Shown here one piece after another: positions 46,201 through 58,129 of a stretch of 64,000 nucleotides of DNA. Positions within the stretch are counted from its first letter, which is position 1. The number at the start of each line of letters is the position of its first letter. The stretch lies in contig UZAN01039647.1 in assembly GCA_900618425.1 (NCBI GenBank), forward strand, positions 1 to 64,000, given 5' to 3'. The DNA comes from Echinostoma caproni (taxonomy: Eukaryota; Platyhelminthes; Trematoda; Plagiorchiida; Echinostomatidae). The position numbers were made by a program, and so were the translations under genes. Under the pieces are notes generated by a model. It saw nothing but the letters and a program-made list of their open reading frames with translations, had not been told where the DNA came from and did no database searches.

Positions 46201-47845
46201 ACTGATTAGATGACATGACCACAGGGAGCATTGTGATTTTTTTCCACAGAACACCTGATTCAATTGTCCTTCTGGTGAGTCAATAACAACCACCATTCCG
46301 TTAAGTCATTTTGGTTGTACTTAGCACGAGGGTTTAGCTTACGGAATTGGCCTTTCATAAATAAATGAACACAATGCGTGAAATCCCTCCAAGTTTTTGA
46401 AAAACCATACTTAATCAACGTACCCATGACTCGACGAAATCGAATTATCTTATAGGTACACTGACGATTTTATTAACTCGCATATGGTTCTCATTTGACT
46501 TATCATCATTTACCTCATCGGAAGCATGATTCCTTTTCGTCTGCACTATACACAATTCCCACGATTTCAAGAGCATGGAATTTGTGTCGCCTGTTTTGTT
46601 CTCCACTCATCCTATACTGACAAAGAATTTGTATATTGAGGCATCAACCTTGGGTAGCACTATGAAGAGAGGATCATTCTTACGCTTAAAAGCAGATGAG
46701 CTGTGTGGAGTGTTTGGCGTTTCAAGTCGGTGAATGACGATAGCTTATGAATCAACCACTGAGTAGTAAAATCATTGGTCAGCTTGTTGCTTGCTAATTA
46801 GCCCTCCTTGGAATATCAACATGATTAAAGAAATTAAGTTCCTATATTAATAAAAGTGTTACGCTTGGTATTTAGTAAAATCCAATACGTTTCTATTAAT
46901 GATCTACCAATCATATGCAATTTCTACTAGGCGTCAAGCTGGAAAGCTACCGTATAATTTCATTTGACAGCACAGGTAATCCAAGCTCTACTATTCCTTA
47001 CTTACTGATCATGGAAAACTACTAATGTTGTTATTCCACAAGACGGTTCTCGGTCGCGGACAGTTGTCTATTCTAGAATGCAGTTGAGACATCACTAATT
47101 TGGCAAAAATAACATGGAAATCTCATCTCAGACATACCATCGCAGATCCTGACAGAACATCGGGTATTTAATTTAGCATTCGATGGTTATTCTTTGAGAT
47201 CAAGTAATTTCCCTTGGTGGTTTTGTTAATTTTTGATGGTCGAAAGAAATCACCAACTATTTACCATACTACTCACAAAGGTGAGTAGTACCTTCCAACA
47301 CTAAGGGCACTACTTCGTTTGTTTTCCTGTAAGTTATTGCATTTTAAGTTGATTCGGCTCTTGTGGCGTGACACCTATTCCCTTCAGTCTATAGTTTATG
47401 AAGTACATGTAAAACCCATCAGAAACAGCCATAGGATACAGGATACATGTGTTTTCCGAGCGATCCATGTATCATTGTATATTCTCTATCGGATTCACAT
47501 GCGTAAAAGCAGCATTCGATTACCGAACCTCTGGTGATAGCAGGCGATACATTAGTTCAGCCGTGTTGCTCAATCGAAATTAGGAATGCTTATTGCAACG
47601 CACTGCAACGCAGAGAGGGTCACACAACGAACGAGGAAAGCAAATGAACTTCTCAAATCCGGTAACATTTATTTTTATCGGTGCCCCTAAGATCAACAAT
47701 CATTTGAGAGACAGTTTGCACAAAACTACCGAAGGAGATTTTTGTTTGTGACCAAAAGGAATTTCACTTTCGGAACATAATTTGTATCTTACAAATCCAT
47801 AGTTTTGATTAGCGATTCTAAGTTTTGTCAACTACGAGAACTCAC
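43278..47845 (-). other. Notch intron, 4.6 kb
   Basis: This interval separates the two-EGF exon from the single-EGF exon. It is AT-leaning and I see no recognisable mobile-element coding sequence, tRNA-like SINE or host exon in it. Short ORFs on both strands look random. Confidence 0.6.
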
Positions 47846-48112
47846 CGACAAAATTAGGACCACAGTGACATACGTAACGCATGTTCAACTGATTTTCACA
47901 AATCCCGCCATTCAGACACGGCTGATCCGCGCAATCATTTAAATCTTCTGTACAGTTCTGCCCACCCCAACCGTTGGGGCAGATACATTGATAATTTTCG
48001 TGAGGTGACCCGTCTGGATTGAGCATTCGTGCGGCTTTGTGCATCCGAAGTACACAGGTACCCCCGTTAGCGCATGGATTAGGGTCACAAAATTGGGTCT
48101 CTGAGATGGATC
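47846..48112 (-). CDS. Notch: Notch exon: two EGF repeats
   Basis: This is the most 5' Notch exon I can place. It encodes two six-cysteine EGF modules. The first starts at CDPNPCANGGTC and has an unusually long loop between cysteines 3 and 4 (about 21 residues, including RMHKAARMLNPDG) before CICPNGWGGQNC. The second, DLNDCADQPCLNGGICEN, has the D-x-N-D-C lead-in typical of calcium-binding EGFs and ends HCGPNFVG. The donor is G|GTGAGT at 47846/47845, leaving phase 1. Joining to the next exon completes the module as GPNFVGQNC, which is strong support for the junction. The acceptor is a CAG after a long pyrimidine-rich tract, either at 48113 or 12 bases further in at 48101; both keep the phase. 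The exon feeding this one is not visible. Confidence 0.88.
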
Positions 48113-49619
48113 CTGATTTGGAATTGGTAATACAGCAAGAAAGAAGCAAGATAACAAAGAAATGTAAAACGATACATCCACAATACAACAGATTTCTGTC
48201 GTTTGTATTTTCTCCACTGACACTACATCCATCACTTTTACTATGTCTGAAACAAAGCTGTTGACCAGCTACAATGTCTTGATTATTATCTTTGTTGTGA
48301 TAAGCTAAATAGTTAAAGAAACTTACTGCGTGAGCTAAAAATTTTGGCCTTGACGTTCGATTTGAGGAGTTGCATAATGATTCCAGTTAAAAATGAAAAT
48401 TAAGGCACTGCATGGATAGGTGGTGATGATAAGAAGATGATGCTTGCATTAGGCACTTCATTATGTACGTCGTATGAGTGTCTAATTATGGGATCTACTC
48501 AGTCGGATGCTTTGTCATAAGTGACATTCGTTGCTAGTTCATTCTAAGAGCGGAAGGATGATTATAGCGGATCTTTCGAAATATTTCATCAAGGAAGATG
48601 AGTCTCAACAATGATAAGTCAACCGCTAACCTCTTAAAACCTTTTGGTTTCATTTGAAGCCCATTTGATGGGGATTCGATACAATTTTACTAAACTGGTG
48701 GGGCTGACAAATTTCCATCTTGGTCACTATAAAACCGCGATACGACATTTAGACAACCAAACTCCGGGAAACTTTTAACAACTGAATTTGTAAAATTATA
48801 AATTATAAGTTAGGTTTAGAAAGTCATTCAACCAACAGAGCCATAGCGTGTACTTTTGAAGCAAACCGACAAAGGAACGAACACACTATCGGCGACTTCA
48901 CCGGAGTTTCCAGAAGGAAAGCGGACTAATTTTACGCTACTCCGGTCAAGTGGAATGCCTCGCTAGTCTCTAGGTTTTCTCATGCCCACAATGATTGCCA
49001 AACTGTGAATAAAGTGAACTCTGATTTGACACCACTTATGTCGCACAGGTTTCCACGCCAAGGACGGCTTGGTTCTCTGTCGCGTTCAAAATGCGTGTAT
49101 GACTGTGGCTTTATGCATTCTGAGTAAAGCACAAAATGAAACATTCCCGTATTCTGGTCCTACTCGTTCACGTGAATTAAACTGCAAAAAAGGGTTAATG
49201 TCGGGCTGGTGCTTTTTTAGTTTTTCCGAATCACACTGAATTACATCATATTAAAAGTAAAAGAAATAACAAAATTCAGTACATACCTAGATTATAAGAG
49301 GATTGTAGTGTGCATTAGACGCCCTGAAATGATATCAGTGTTTGACATTTCTTCATAATTTTAGAGGCAAGACGCGTTAACTAATGTGCATTTGTAGGAT
49401 TGTCTCAGTAACGTTATTAAATTTGCTGAAATTTCAACGATTCGGGCGTAAGAAACCATCCTACTTCAGCAGCATTATTCATTGTGGTTTGTATCATGAT
49501 TAAGAATAATTATTCAAGTTATCCTCCATAGGCTTTGTTTACTTTATCCCGTGACACCCTGCTATTTTATCAATAATGCAGTTTATGATGAATGCATCAT
49601 GCAAAATGCAAATGAAGCG

Positions 49620-49760
49620 TGAGCTAAAAGCTAGGAAGCACTGTACAGCTGTTTCGTCCTGGTTGGGTCTTTTCAGCATTACGAGTCTACCGACCCAACC
49701 GGGGATCGAATGAGGGACCTCGTAGGTTGAACAGAAGCATACTAACCCCCGGCCATCAAG
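49620..49760 (-). repeat. tRNA-derived SINE (family 1)
   Basis: Read on the minus strand it begins TGGCCGGGGGTTAG, a box A-like start, followed after about 40 bases by TTCGATCCCCGG, box B-like. The body then reads AAAAGACCCAACCAGGACGA and CTGTACAGTGCTTCCTAGC. It aligns without gaps to the copy at 52965 once that copy's N run is collapsed. It stands head-to-head with the copy at 49861. Confidence 0.75.
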
Positions 49761-49860
49761 CAGCTCGCTGATCTGAGCACTCAATTGACAACTTTCACAA
49801 CCTAACCAATTGTTCTATGAGAGAAACAGAGGAGGTGAATAATATGCAAACATCCTATTT

Positions 49861-49985
49861 ATGACTTCCCGGGTTCAATCTCCAGTTGAGTCAATAGGTT
49901 GGCACTGCTGATGAGATCACATCAGGTGAAAACAGCCGGCCAGTGCCTCCTAGCTTTTCAGCTCACGCCTCATTTATGCGACGAA
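49861..49985 (+). repeat. tRNA-derived SINE (family 1), 5' truncated
   Basis: It starts near box B (GGGTTCAATCTCCAG), then GGCACTGCTGATGAGATCAC and AGTGCCTCCTAGC, matching the family body. Box A is missing. Confidence 0.6.
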
Positions 49986-52260
49986 TCCATCGTATAATCA
50001 AATCAAATCCTCGACTTCTATCATAAAAAGTTGTACGTACCACTTGAAAGTAACGTGACAACGCAACCTATATCTGGGTATGTAATTATACTGATTATAG
50101 TTTCAACCAGCCTGAGCTTTAACTTTTATTTTCTAGAGAAATAATAAATAAAAGCCTAATATTGGAAGATAAAAAACGAGATACACGTTAAGTAAATAGT
50201 TTATTTTCCGATTTTTGACTGGCATTGAAATCAAATCACAGAAACATTTGTTGAATAGCAGAATAATTGAGAAAATCGTTCACTTAAGTGCATAAAAGCA
50301 AACAAAATCGAGGAGAGACAGCCACACATTGCTCTGAGACGACAGGAATACGTTATGGTAAATTGACATCCAACCACGGTAAAGATTATTTCAACTAATT
50401 TCACTTAGAAATGTCCAATGTCATCAAAGTGAAGTATCGTGTCGTCAACGTTGAATCGCTATGGCTATTATAGATTACGGCATTTCGACAAATCCACGCA
50501 TAAGCAATTGTTTTCCTGGTCTTAGACGTTTTGACAAATGGCAACGCCCTAAAGTCGTTCATCTGGGCAACCAACTCTTATTGTTGTCTCCCTTATGTGT
50601 GTAAAAACTGTCGGAAGTTGATTTTTGGTTCCTTTTCATCTTATGTATGCTTTTTGGAACGGGTGAAAAACCTCACAATTCGCCACATTGACATTAGTGT
50701 CATTTGGCGGAACAACGATCAGAGCAATTTCGTTTTGTACTCCGTAGATCAATTAATGAATAACTACAGTGCAAAAAGCTCACTCCTCTATATACTTCCA
50801 AAATAACCTAAAGACCGTTGAACTGAACAAAAACAAACAGATATCGCACTAACTCCCTTGTCGTAACTGCTTACCAGTCCACTAATCCTTTATATGTCTC
50901 CTAGTTGTTATTGATTAAATCAGTATATTCCAGGGTAAGTTCACTGGAGTGAAAGTTAAGCTAAGGCACAAACTTTGACACTACATTTGTCTACTCCCTT
51001 TCATACGAAACCAACTCTATGGTCAATTTCACTAGAAGATATTTCGGTTTGTCATCAAAATTTATCCGTTGATAGCAAAACATTTGGTTNATTTGGTTGA
51101 AAGTTTTCTCTTCACAACACAAGCGAAGTATCAGTGAATTAGAAAACGATGACGCATAAACAGATTTTATGCATAATGTAATGACATCATTTTCAATCTG
51201 AAGACATCCATGGTGGTGGTGAGGCTAGTAGTAATGGTAGAACCAAGCACCCGTAGTTTGACCCTGATCCGTGATATTTCAGTGGGATGTTCGATACACA
51301 ACCCAAATCTCACCTATATTTGACCGGTTACTTAGCTACATAGATGTACTTTTCATTTGAGCCATTGGGTACCCAAGTTTTCTCGACTGCAATCTTCGAT
51401 TACATAACTTCATAACAAAGGTTATCTTCACATCGGTCCCCAGAAAATTTGGTTTTCGCTACATAGATAGCTCAATTTTTATATCAGTTTGGATAGAAAA
51501 GCAAAGCTGTAGTTGAGTCGGGCCTACTTATTTGTTAGTTAAGTGCCCGCTGGCTCCAGTGCTCATCACCATTGTTTCGGTTGTCCCGCCTGTCTTGTGC
51601 ACTGCTGAAAATCGATCACTATTCAATTTGCAGTCGGACATGCGCGATACTCACATTTTTCACATCTCACTAAGCCGAAATCACCAAGAATCCGAAAAGC
51701 CCTGAACTATCCGGTCGATCCATCATTTCACTTAACAGTGCAGACCAGAGGATGGCATCGACTCAATCGGTCTGCATATACCTCATTCAGTGAAAATACA
51801 GTCGTCTCAGCCCCCAGCTTAGAACGTTTGGTTATATTACCTTCCAATACAAAACAGCTAAAATATATTACTAGGTATAAGCACAAGAAACCTTCATTTG
51901 GTAAATTTCAAACTCACTTCAGAGGAGCAGTAACCCAGATAAGGAAAGTTTTGTGCAAATGAGTAAAAACACCTTATAAGCTGTTGTATATTTTCAAATG
52001 GAGTTCCTTTTAACTTTTATCTCTTGCTCTACCCCGAGCAGAGAGAATTAGATACTATCAGTATTATGTTGAGCATGCATGACCTAACATTAACTAATGC
52101 GATATGAGTTAAATATCTCACCGTGTTTCGTTTCGTTCATATGGATATCTCGGTTGGATTGACTGTGAGCAGTTAAGAACCAAGAAGACTCAAGGACCGT
52201 GAACAAATATTTTGGCTTTAATACTGACGATATTGATTAGTACTACCTCTTCACCTCTCT

Positions 52261-52310
52261 CTCTATATATATGTGTGTATATATATATATGCATACATAT
52301 ATATTACAAT
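52261..52310 (+). repeat. TATA/TATG microsatellite
   Basis: CT repeats grade into TATATG repeats here. A second, shorter copy of the CTCTATATATATG motif is near 52490-52510. Confidence 0.8.
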
Positions 52311-52964
52311 AAGTAGTACGTGAATGACTGGACAAACTTCCCTGGAAGCACACCACCGGTTTCACGGTTCTTGCCGCTCGTCAGGCATGTGTATCCGGTA
52401 ATCTTTTGCTAATTCATTCATATGCTTATACCCAGGAAGTGTATTTTCCTCACAACAACCTTGTCTGCAACACCAGGTAGACAACTCTTTGTCTCTCTAT
52501 ATATATGATTGAAGAAGTAAAATATATAAATAAATTCTGAGTCTGATAGTAAATATTGTGGTTTGTGGCCGTTCTCCCAAACCTTCAGTTATGGTGCACT
52601 AGGCATCGATCTAAGGAAGTTTGTACGAAGAATAATAGAAGTCAATCAAGTTGACTTGAACAATCACCGCGATTCCTGATCTGCGATGGAAACAATCATC
52701 CCTACATTCCAGTAAACATTCCTTATCGTTGCTGATGATGAATGGATTGTAGCTATGCCTATCCTGAAAATATCTCGATGCTTCTTGCTATGAACTTTAA
52801 AGTATAGGGATCAAAACTACGGTGACGAATTTTGTGTGAAAATCGGATTCACGAAGGAAAGCCAAACGTCACTTCATCATGGTATCAAATGAGTTCGAGC
52901 ATGCTAAAATAGCGATCTAATATGTTTACATGTAAAAGAAAAATAGAAAACAGTCTGATCAGCT

Positions 52965-53165
52965 GCCCGGTGGCCGAGTGGGTAGCATTCTTGCGTTCTG
53001 TCTGTCAGGTCCCGGTTTAGATCNNNNNNNNTTAGATCCCCAGTTCGATCGGTGGATTCGCACTGATGACGAGACCCAACCAGGTCGAAAGAGCTATGGC
53101 TTTATCGTACATCCTAGCCTCTTAGTCGACCGCCTTCAGGGGACAACCGGAAACGTAGAATGAAT
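52965..53165 (+). repeat. tRNA-derived SINE (family 1), most complete copy
   Basis: Box A, TGGCCGAGTGGG at 52971-52982, fits the tRNA consensus TRGCNNAGYNGG exactly. The box B region follows after TCAGGTCCCGG but is interrupted by eight N (53024-53031). The body reads GACGAGACCCAACCAGGTCG and AAAGAGCTATGGC, shared with four other copies. The resemblance to a Ser/Leu-type tRNA start (GGTGGCCGAGTGGGTA) suggests the parent. Confidence 0.8.
53024..53031. other. Eight-base N gap with duplicated flanks
   Basis: TTAGATC stands on both sides of the gap. Collapsing the gap and one copy gives GGTTTAGATCCCCAGTTCG, which aligns without gaps to the SINE copy at 49620-49760. The gap therefore looks like two overlapping contig ends joined with N. 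Confidence 0.8.
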
Positions 53166-53259
53166 AGTGAAGTTGAATAACTAGGCCCGGGTTTGTTTGA
53201 TTGCATATCCCTGCTCAACAGCAATGCAATTTTTCTCACATAATACAAATATTCTTTGT

Positions 53260-53310
53260 TTTGTTTTATTGAATACACAAATTTACAGCTTTCAGGAATG
53301 AAGTGGGTTG
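53260..53310 (-). repeat. SINE-tail copy (family 2)
   Basis: In reverse complement it reads CCTGAAAGCTGTAAATTTGT and GTATTCAATAAAAC, matching the family 2 tail. Confidence 0.5.
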
Positions 53311-53439
53311 ATCAGTTTATGTAACCCAGCGAGTTGGTTTACATTCGTTGATGTGCGACCCCCCCCCCTTTGGTACACCCATGCGCGTACACTAACACTC
53401 GTTAGTTGCACACACATAACAAACTTTTATTTTCTTCTT

Positions 53440-53620
53440 TTCATTTTACTTTCTCTTACTGAATATACAAAGATACAGTTTTCAGGAAGAGGAAAGCGGC
53501 CAATCAAAGGACTGCCGTTCAACACACAATGGGGAAATTCAGGCTGAGGTGGTGGGATTCGAACACGCATCCCCAAGGTGATAATTTGGTGACGTTACCA
53601 CCGGCCCACCACCGCCTATA
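53440..53620 (-). repeat. tRNA-derived SINE (family 2) with head and tail
   Basis: On the minus strand the head reads GGGCCGGTGGTAACGTCACC and, about 30 bases on, GTTCGAATCCCACC, a perfect box B. After about 60 bases comes the family 2 tail, TGAAAACTGTATCTTTGTAT plus ATTCAGTAAG. This copy links the widely dispersed tail to a tRNA-like head. It is not a functional tRNA: the T stem and acceptor ends do not pair well. Confidence 0.6.
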
Positions 53621-55835
53621 TGTAGTATTGAAAAAAACACCCGTAGGNACCCGTAGGCCGAATGTGTGTGAGTGCATGCCATTCTCCGGACTTCATCATA
53701 AGCTTCAGTCTCAATGGCGTGCTTCAGTCCTTATCCTAGATTTGATCAATCATCCTTTTTTATCATGATTGAGTTGACAAACAAACCGAATGTAGAGAGA
53801 GAGACAAAAGGTCCCAGTTCGGACGAAAGATGTGCACGTTATCTCGACACCACATCGGGTAGATTACTTCCATCACACTGATTGGGCGTGTCATCATCGC
53901 AAACTAGAAATACATAAGTTAATGGACATTTAAATACGTTCATATTTTAAATAATACTCGCATATGTATGCGTGTTACTTTCTGTCATTGGTAAGCACGC
54001 ATTCAATCTCATCACCTCATACTTATCCTTTCTATTTATTGAGGCTATAGTGTCGAATTTATCCTGAATATGTTTCAAAATCCGATTTACATCACACCTC
54101 GAAAGTTGGGTTATCAACTGATTCAGTCCCTGATATGTGGAGACTAATGTTAATTATATTTTTATTCCTGTGCAAATAAAATACCTTCAAACTGTCTTGT
54201 TCTACTTGAACCAGTGAACACAATTTGGTCATCTTTTTACAGAAAAGTACGTGTTTCAAAAACACCAATAATTATTGTATTAGAAAACTATTTTATTTAG
54301 TCTAAACACGAAACTGAACACAATCAAGACATTTAATTGGAATCATACTTGTTGGACTGAGTCATTCAAGCTTTGGACTTTCTTGTCACTGTTGCAATTT
54401 TTTGGCTTTCAACATATCAAAGTTCATCTAATCAGTGATTCGACATCACAAATATGATGTACACAACGAGAGCGATAAAAAACGCCGTACAGAGGAGTTG
54501 GGATATCACAGCAGAGGCGTCACGAATTCACCGTGCGTATATTCCCACGCTGTGATGCGGTGAAGACAACCAATTCATAATTTTAGCTTTCCCTCCCTCA
54601 CTCCACTCTACAACCGCCTCGCTTTGTTTCCATCAATCGGGACAGCATGATTTTACTTCATCATGTGCTTTAAATAGGAATCACATAGAACAGAAATTCC
54701 ATCTAATGTGTCAACGCAATCAATTGCCTTTTAAATCGCGATAGAAGTATATCGTAGGACATAAAGGAACTGCTTGTGCAACTTCAAAGACCGGCCGCTG
54801 CTGTAGTTGGGCTAATTGGTGTGGGAGGTAGGACCACTCATTGGATGTTACGGGGTGATTCTTGTGTGAACATGCCTCAACTCGGTCGACTCGCGGGATC
54901 ATGGGTAATCATAACACCATACATCAGAATCGTGTGCATAAAGGGCGCCCATTTCACTGTCATTATAATTGGAGCGGATAAAAGTACTGCCCTCCCTCAT
55001 TTGATCTTGTTATCATTTGCCTCTATCTAGACTGGCAACTAGGATGCAAATGAGAACTAACTTGAGTTCATTCAGACAGAAAATCTTTAGTTTATTTATT
55101 TGCATTGGATTGGTTTTCAGAGTGACTGTTTCATAGATGGTTCTCGATCCGCGTCCCAAGGGAAAACAAAACGCATGCATTGTCAGTAAGTGCCAACAAG
55201 GATGAAACAACTGACCTATTGCCCTTTATCAGATTTCAAAAACTGCGTCAGGTTTGCGTAAAAGTATAAATCTTGGAGATATTGTTTTTGATGTTTGTTC
55301 TGAGCTTACACGCGAGCAATCTCACTGGTGAAATGCAAATGTAGTCATGAAGAAGTGAAATGAACAGACGCCCGCTCTCATCCAATTGAACTTTGGAGGT
55401 TTTGTTGCCGATTTCGTAGCATTTTTCTCATACGGTTGTTTGCGTGCTTTCAGTTAGTGAGCTCGTGGATTACGTTACTTTAGCATTTAGTTAGAATTTC
55501 CTTTTTATCAACTTTGCACATAAGAGGTTAGTTTGTGTATAACCAAAGTCTCAACATTGTACCATGAGGCTCAAAGTCGGTTTTAAAAGTTTTTCGTTAT
55601 TTATGGTAAATTGATCCGATTCACGATCGTTCATCTGTTGTGTGTTATTCCCTAGGGTCAAAGTTTGTATACAGTAGTGGTTAAGGGTAGAACAGATAGG
55701 CAAACAAGGTTATAAATATGGTTTGCTCTTTCTCTACTTCTGAGCTGTATCCTGTTAATCTCTTCTGAACATTGTCATCTAGTTTTGAATTCTAGCTAAG
55801 TTTTGTTTTTCCTCCATGTGTGATGTTTTTTTTTT

Positions 55836-55847
55836 GGGGGGGGGGGG
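55836..55847 (+). repeat. T-run followed by 12-base G tract
   Basis: A T10 run followed by G12, in the unassigned region upstream of the last visible Notch exon. Confidence 0.85.
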
Positions 55848-56982
55848 CAGTGTTTTAAGTACATCCCTGGCGTATTTTGTGACTTCAGTTGATATCAAGC
55901 GCTTATCATACTCCTGCTTTCCATTTATTTCCATTCACTGATGAAGCACGTACAACAGCTATGGAGGAAACACTCAAGGAAGTAACTCCGGGTTTGATTC
56001 GCCCGATCATTTTGGCAAGAACGGGCATGTGCCTATCTATATGAATTAAGCGGTGGCTAAAGCAATGTATAGACTAATTAGCGCTTGAATTTGACGAATC
56101 CAAGAAACCCGTAAGGATTCAGCGTGCATGTCACGTAATCGAATGGGATGAAATAAATAACTACCATTGGATTAATTTTCACAGCGGGAGACAAACCTTT
56201 AAATCAGCGGGTTGAAATTATTGATCATTGTATCATGACCAAATAACGTGTCTCCTCGATTAGTGAGAAAACATTAGTGAACGCGAGGCACAAATTGGTG
56301 AAGGTTAACTTGGGGTCAGTTAACTTTAGTTACAAATTGACTTCTTTCTGTTTTTTGTCATTAGTCATTTTCCATCTTGAATTCAACAGAAAACGTGACT
56401 AAAGTATGATCTGGCATGAAACATTGGAAATCTTGACCAAGGGACTGGAATATGTAGATAACACTGATCCTCCTTCTTCTGATGCCACACTTTTGTTCTT
56501 TGGTTGACCAAAGGGATCGCAACTAGTCCACGTTAGGACGTGCAGGAGTGATGCATTTACAAACTAGACTAAGCTGTTATTGTAGGTAATGCTTAGGTAT
56601 CATTTTGTGGAATAACAAGTCATTCTGAATACGAAATGTTCCTCCTCGTGAATCTTTTTTCATGGCAATTTTTAGCGTGGAACGTATGTTGGTGTTGGTG
56701 CATGACACCTCAAGCAAATTCTTACTGGATATCTGCCATCATGCCTTTTCTTTACTTTTATTCTTAGACCACTATCGATTCACACTGTTAACGAAAGCTG
56801 AGGTGAAAAATCGGAAATGAATTCCGTGAAATACCAACCGTGCGCTTGTGGGATGGAGAACTCGCCTAAAGATTAACAGTTTGACAAGAATGAACTGAAT
56901 ATGTCATCCTTGTACTGTTGCCCAGATCGCAAGTTATTTGGTGACATTTATTACATCACACAGCTTTTGCTTCACTGACACC

Positions 56983-56999
56983 ACCACCACCACCATCAA
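56983..56999 (+). repeat. CAC trinucleotide run
   Basis: ACCACCACCACCACCATC, a short microsatellite. On the minus strand it gives a glycine run in a chance ORF. Confidence 0.8.
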
Positions 57000-57779
57000 T
57001 GTCGCTCACTTCACACATCGCGCACAAACACAATTCCCCATAACTGGATCGGTAGTAAAACATTATACTTTCTGAAGCCAAATCGGATAAATATAGCTCC
57101 AATCGGCACAAAATACCTTGTACTCTGAAAAGCTCAGTTGACCGACGCGGTTCCAAGAAAAACAAAGTAGCACATACGGTGACCGAGTGTGCATAAACAT
57201 AACTGTGCACAGTGTGATTAAATGGAACAATTCAATGATGGGTAAGCATTCTTTACAGCATATATCTGTGTAGAAATGTTTATACATAAGAACATAAATC
57301 GAACAAGTGCACTACCGCAATTCTCGCTTCGGAGTACAGGTCTAATCGAAACAGAAGCAACGGATCCCTGTGAAACACTTGTGGATTCGTATAGGCAATA
57401 GCATTTATACTGAAGTATTTTTTCCAAATAATGATAAACAAGCCTTGGAGAGTCTTTATAACGCTGATGTTCCTGATTTGTTCATACTCATCAGATGGAA
57501 TGGTTCAGAATTTAGCGATTACTCCCATTTCTTTGGTAGTGGTTGACCTAGACTTTGAAGAGTTAAGAGCCAACTAAGCAGAATAAAACAATTTTCATTT
57601 ACAACAAATTTACACTGATAATAAAGATGTAAGGATTGACCTGGCTTCGTTCTTTAGAACTTTTTCGAGTCTCTTCAGCATCGAATTCACCAACTTTGTT
57701 TTGAAGTCATTTTCTAGATGACTTATGCTTTGTGACATATAGACAATGTGCAGAAAGTTTGAACATCCGCTCTGTGTTC

Positions 57780-57950
57780 AAGCGGGTAATTTGCTTCCGT
57801 TCTGCCTGTGAGGTCCTGGATTCTATCATCAGTTCAAGCAATGAGTCTGCTCTGCTGGCGAGACCCAGCCAAGTCGAAACAACTGTACAATGCTTCCTAT
57901 GTTTTTAGTCTTCCCTTTGCTTGCTCGAAGCGACGATAAAGTTTTCGGAC
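57780..57950 (+). repeat. tRNA-derived SINE (family 1), diverged
   Basis: It begins within box A (AGCGGGTAAT), then CCGTTCTGCCTGTGAGGTCC, GGCGAGACCCAGCCAAGTCG and AACTGTACAATGCTTCC. Each block matches the copies at 52965 and 49620 in order. Confidence 0.7.
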
Positions 57951-58129
57951 AAGAAGTGATCCTAGGCAACAGTCGAGTAAGCTCAGGGCCATATTAGGTG
58001 GAAATATTGTGTGGTGATTGAAGCACGGAATGCAAATATTGATGTGGGTGTTTTCTTTGAGCTGGAAGTTTTTCGCTCACGTTTCGTGGCCAGGATGGGC
58101 AACTTCAGAAGGAAGGAGGAGAGAAGGAG

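Larger units (their letters stand above)
4433..48112 (-). other. Notch: Notch receptor gene, 3' part (eight visible exons)
   Basis: Eight minus-strand exons read in order as EGF repeats, three LNR modules, the two halves of an HD domain, one membrane helix, a RAM motif and a Notch-type ankyrin domain, then a stop. This order is diagnostic of Notch, the single-pass receptor for DSL ligands; ADAM and gamma-secretase cleavage release an intracellular domain that acts with CSL (Su(H)) and Mastermind. Intron phases match at every junction (1, 0, 1, 2, 0, 1, 0 from 5' to 3'), and all seven introns begin GT and end AG. The visible introns are 4568, 16328, 5529, 6817, 1378, 1463 and 4074 bases. The gene is partial at its 5' end: no initiator, signal peptide or DSL-binding EGF array is seen before the window ends at 64000. 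Extra small exons inside the long introns cannot be excluded. Confidence 0.93.

Noticed and set aside
49539..49784. 81-codon minus-strand ORF as a gene.
   Set aside because: It is read through a tRNA-derived SINE copy.
53545..53620. Functional tRNA gene on the minus strand (perfect box B).
   Set aside because: The T stem and acceptor stem do not pair well and no clean cloverleaf or anticodon arm is found. A tRNA-derived SINE explains it.
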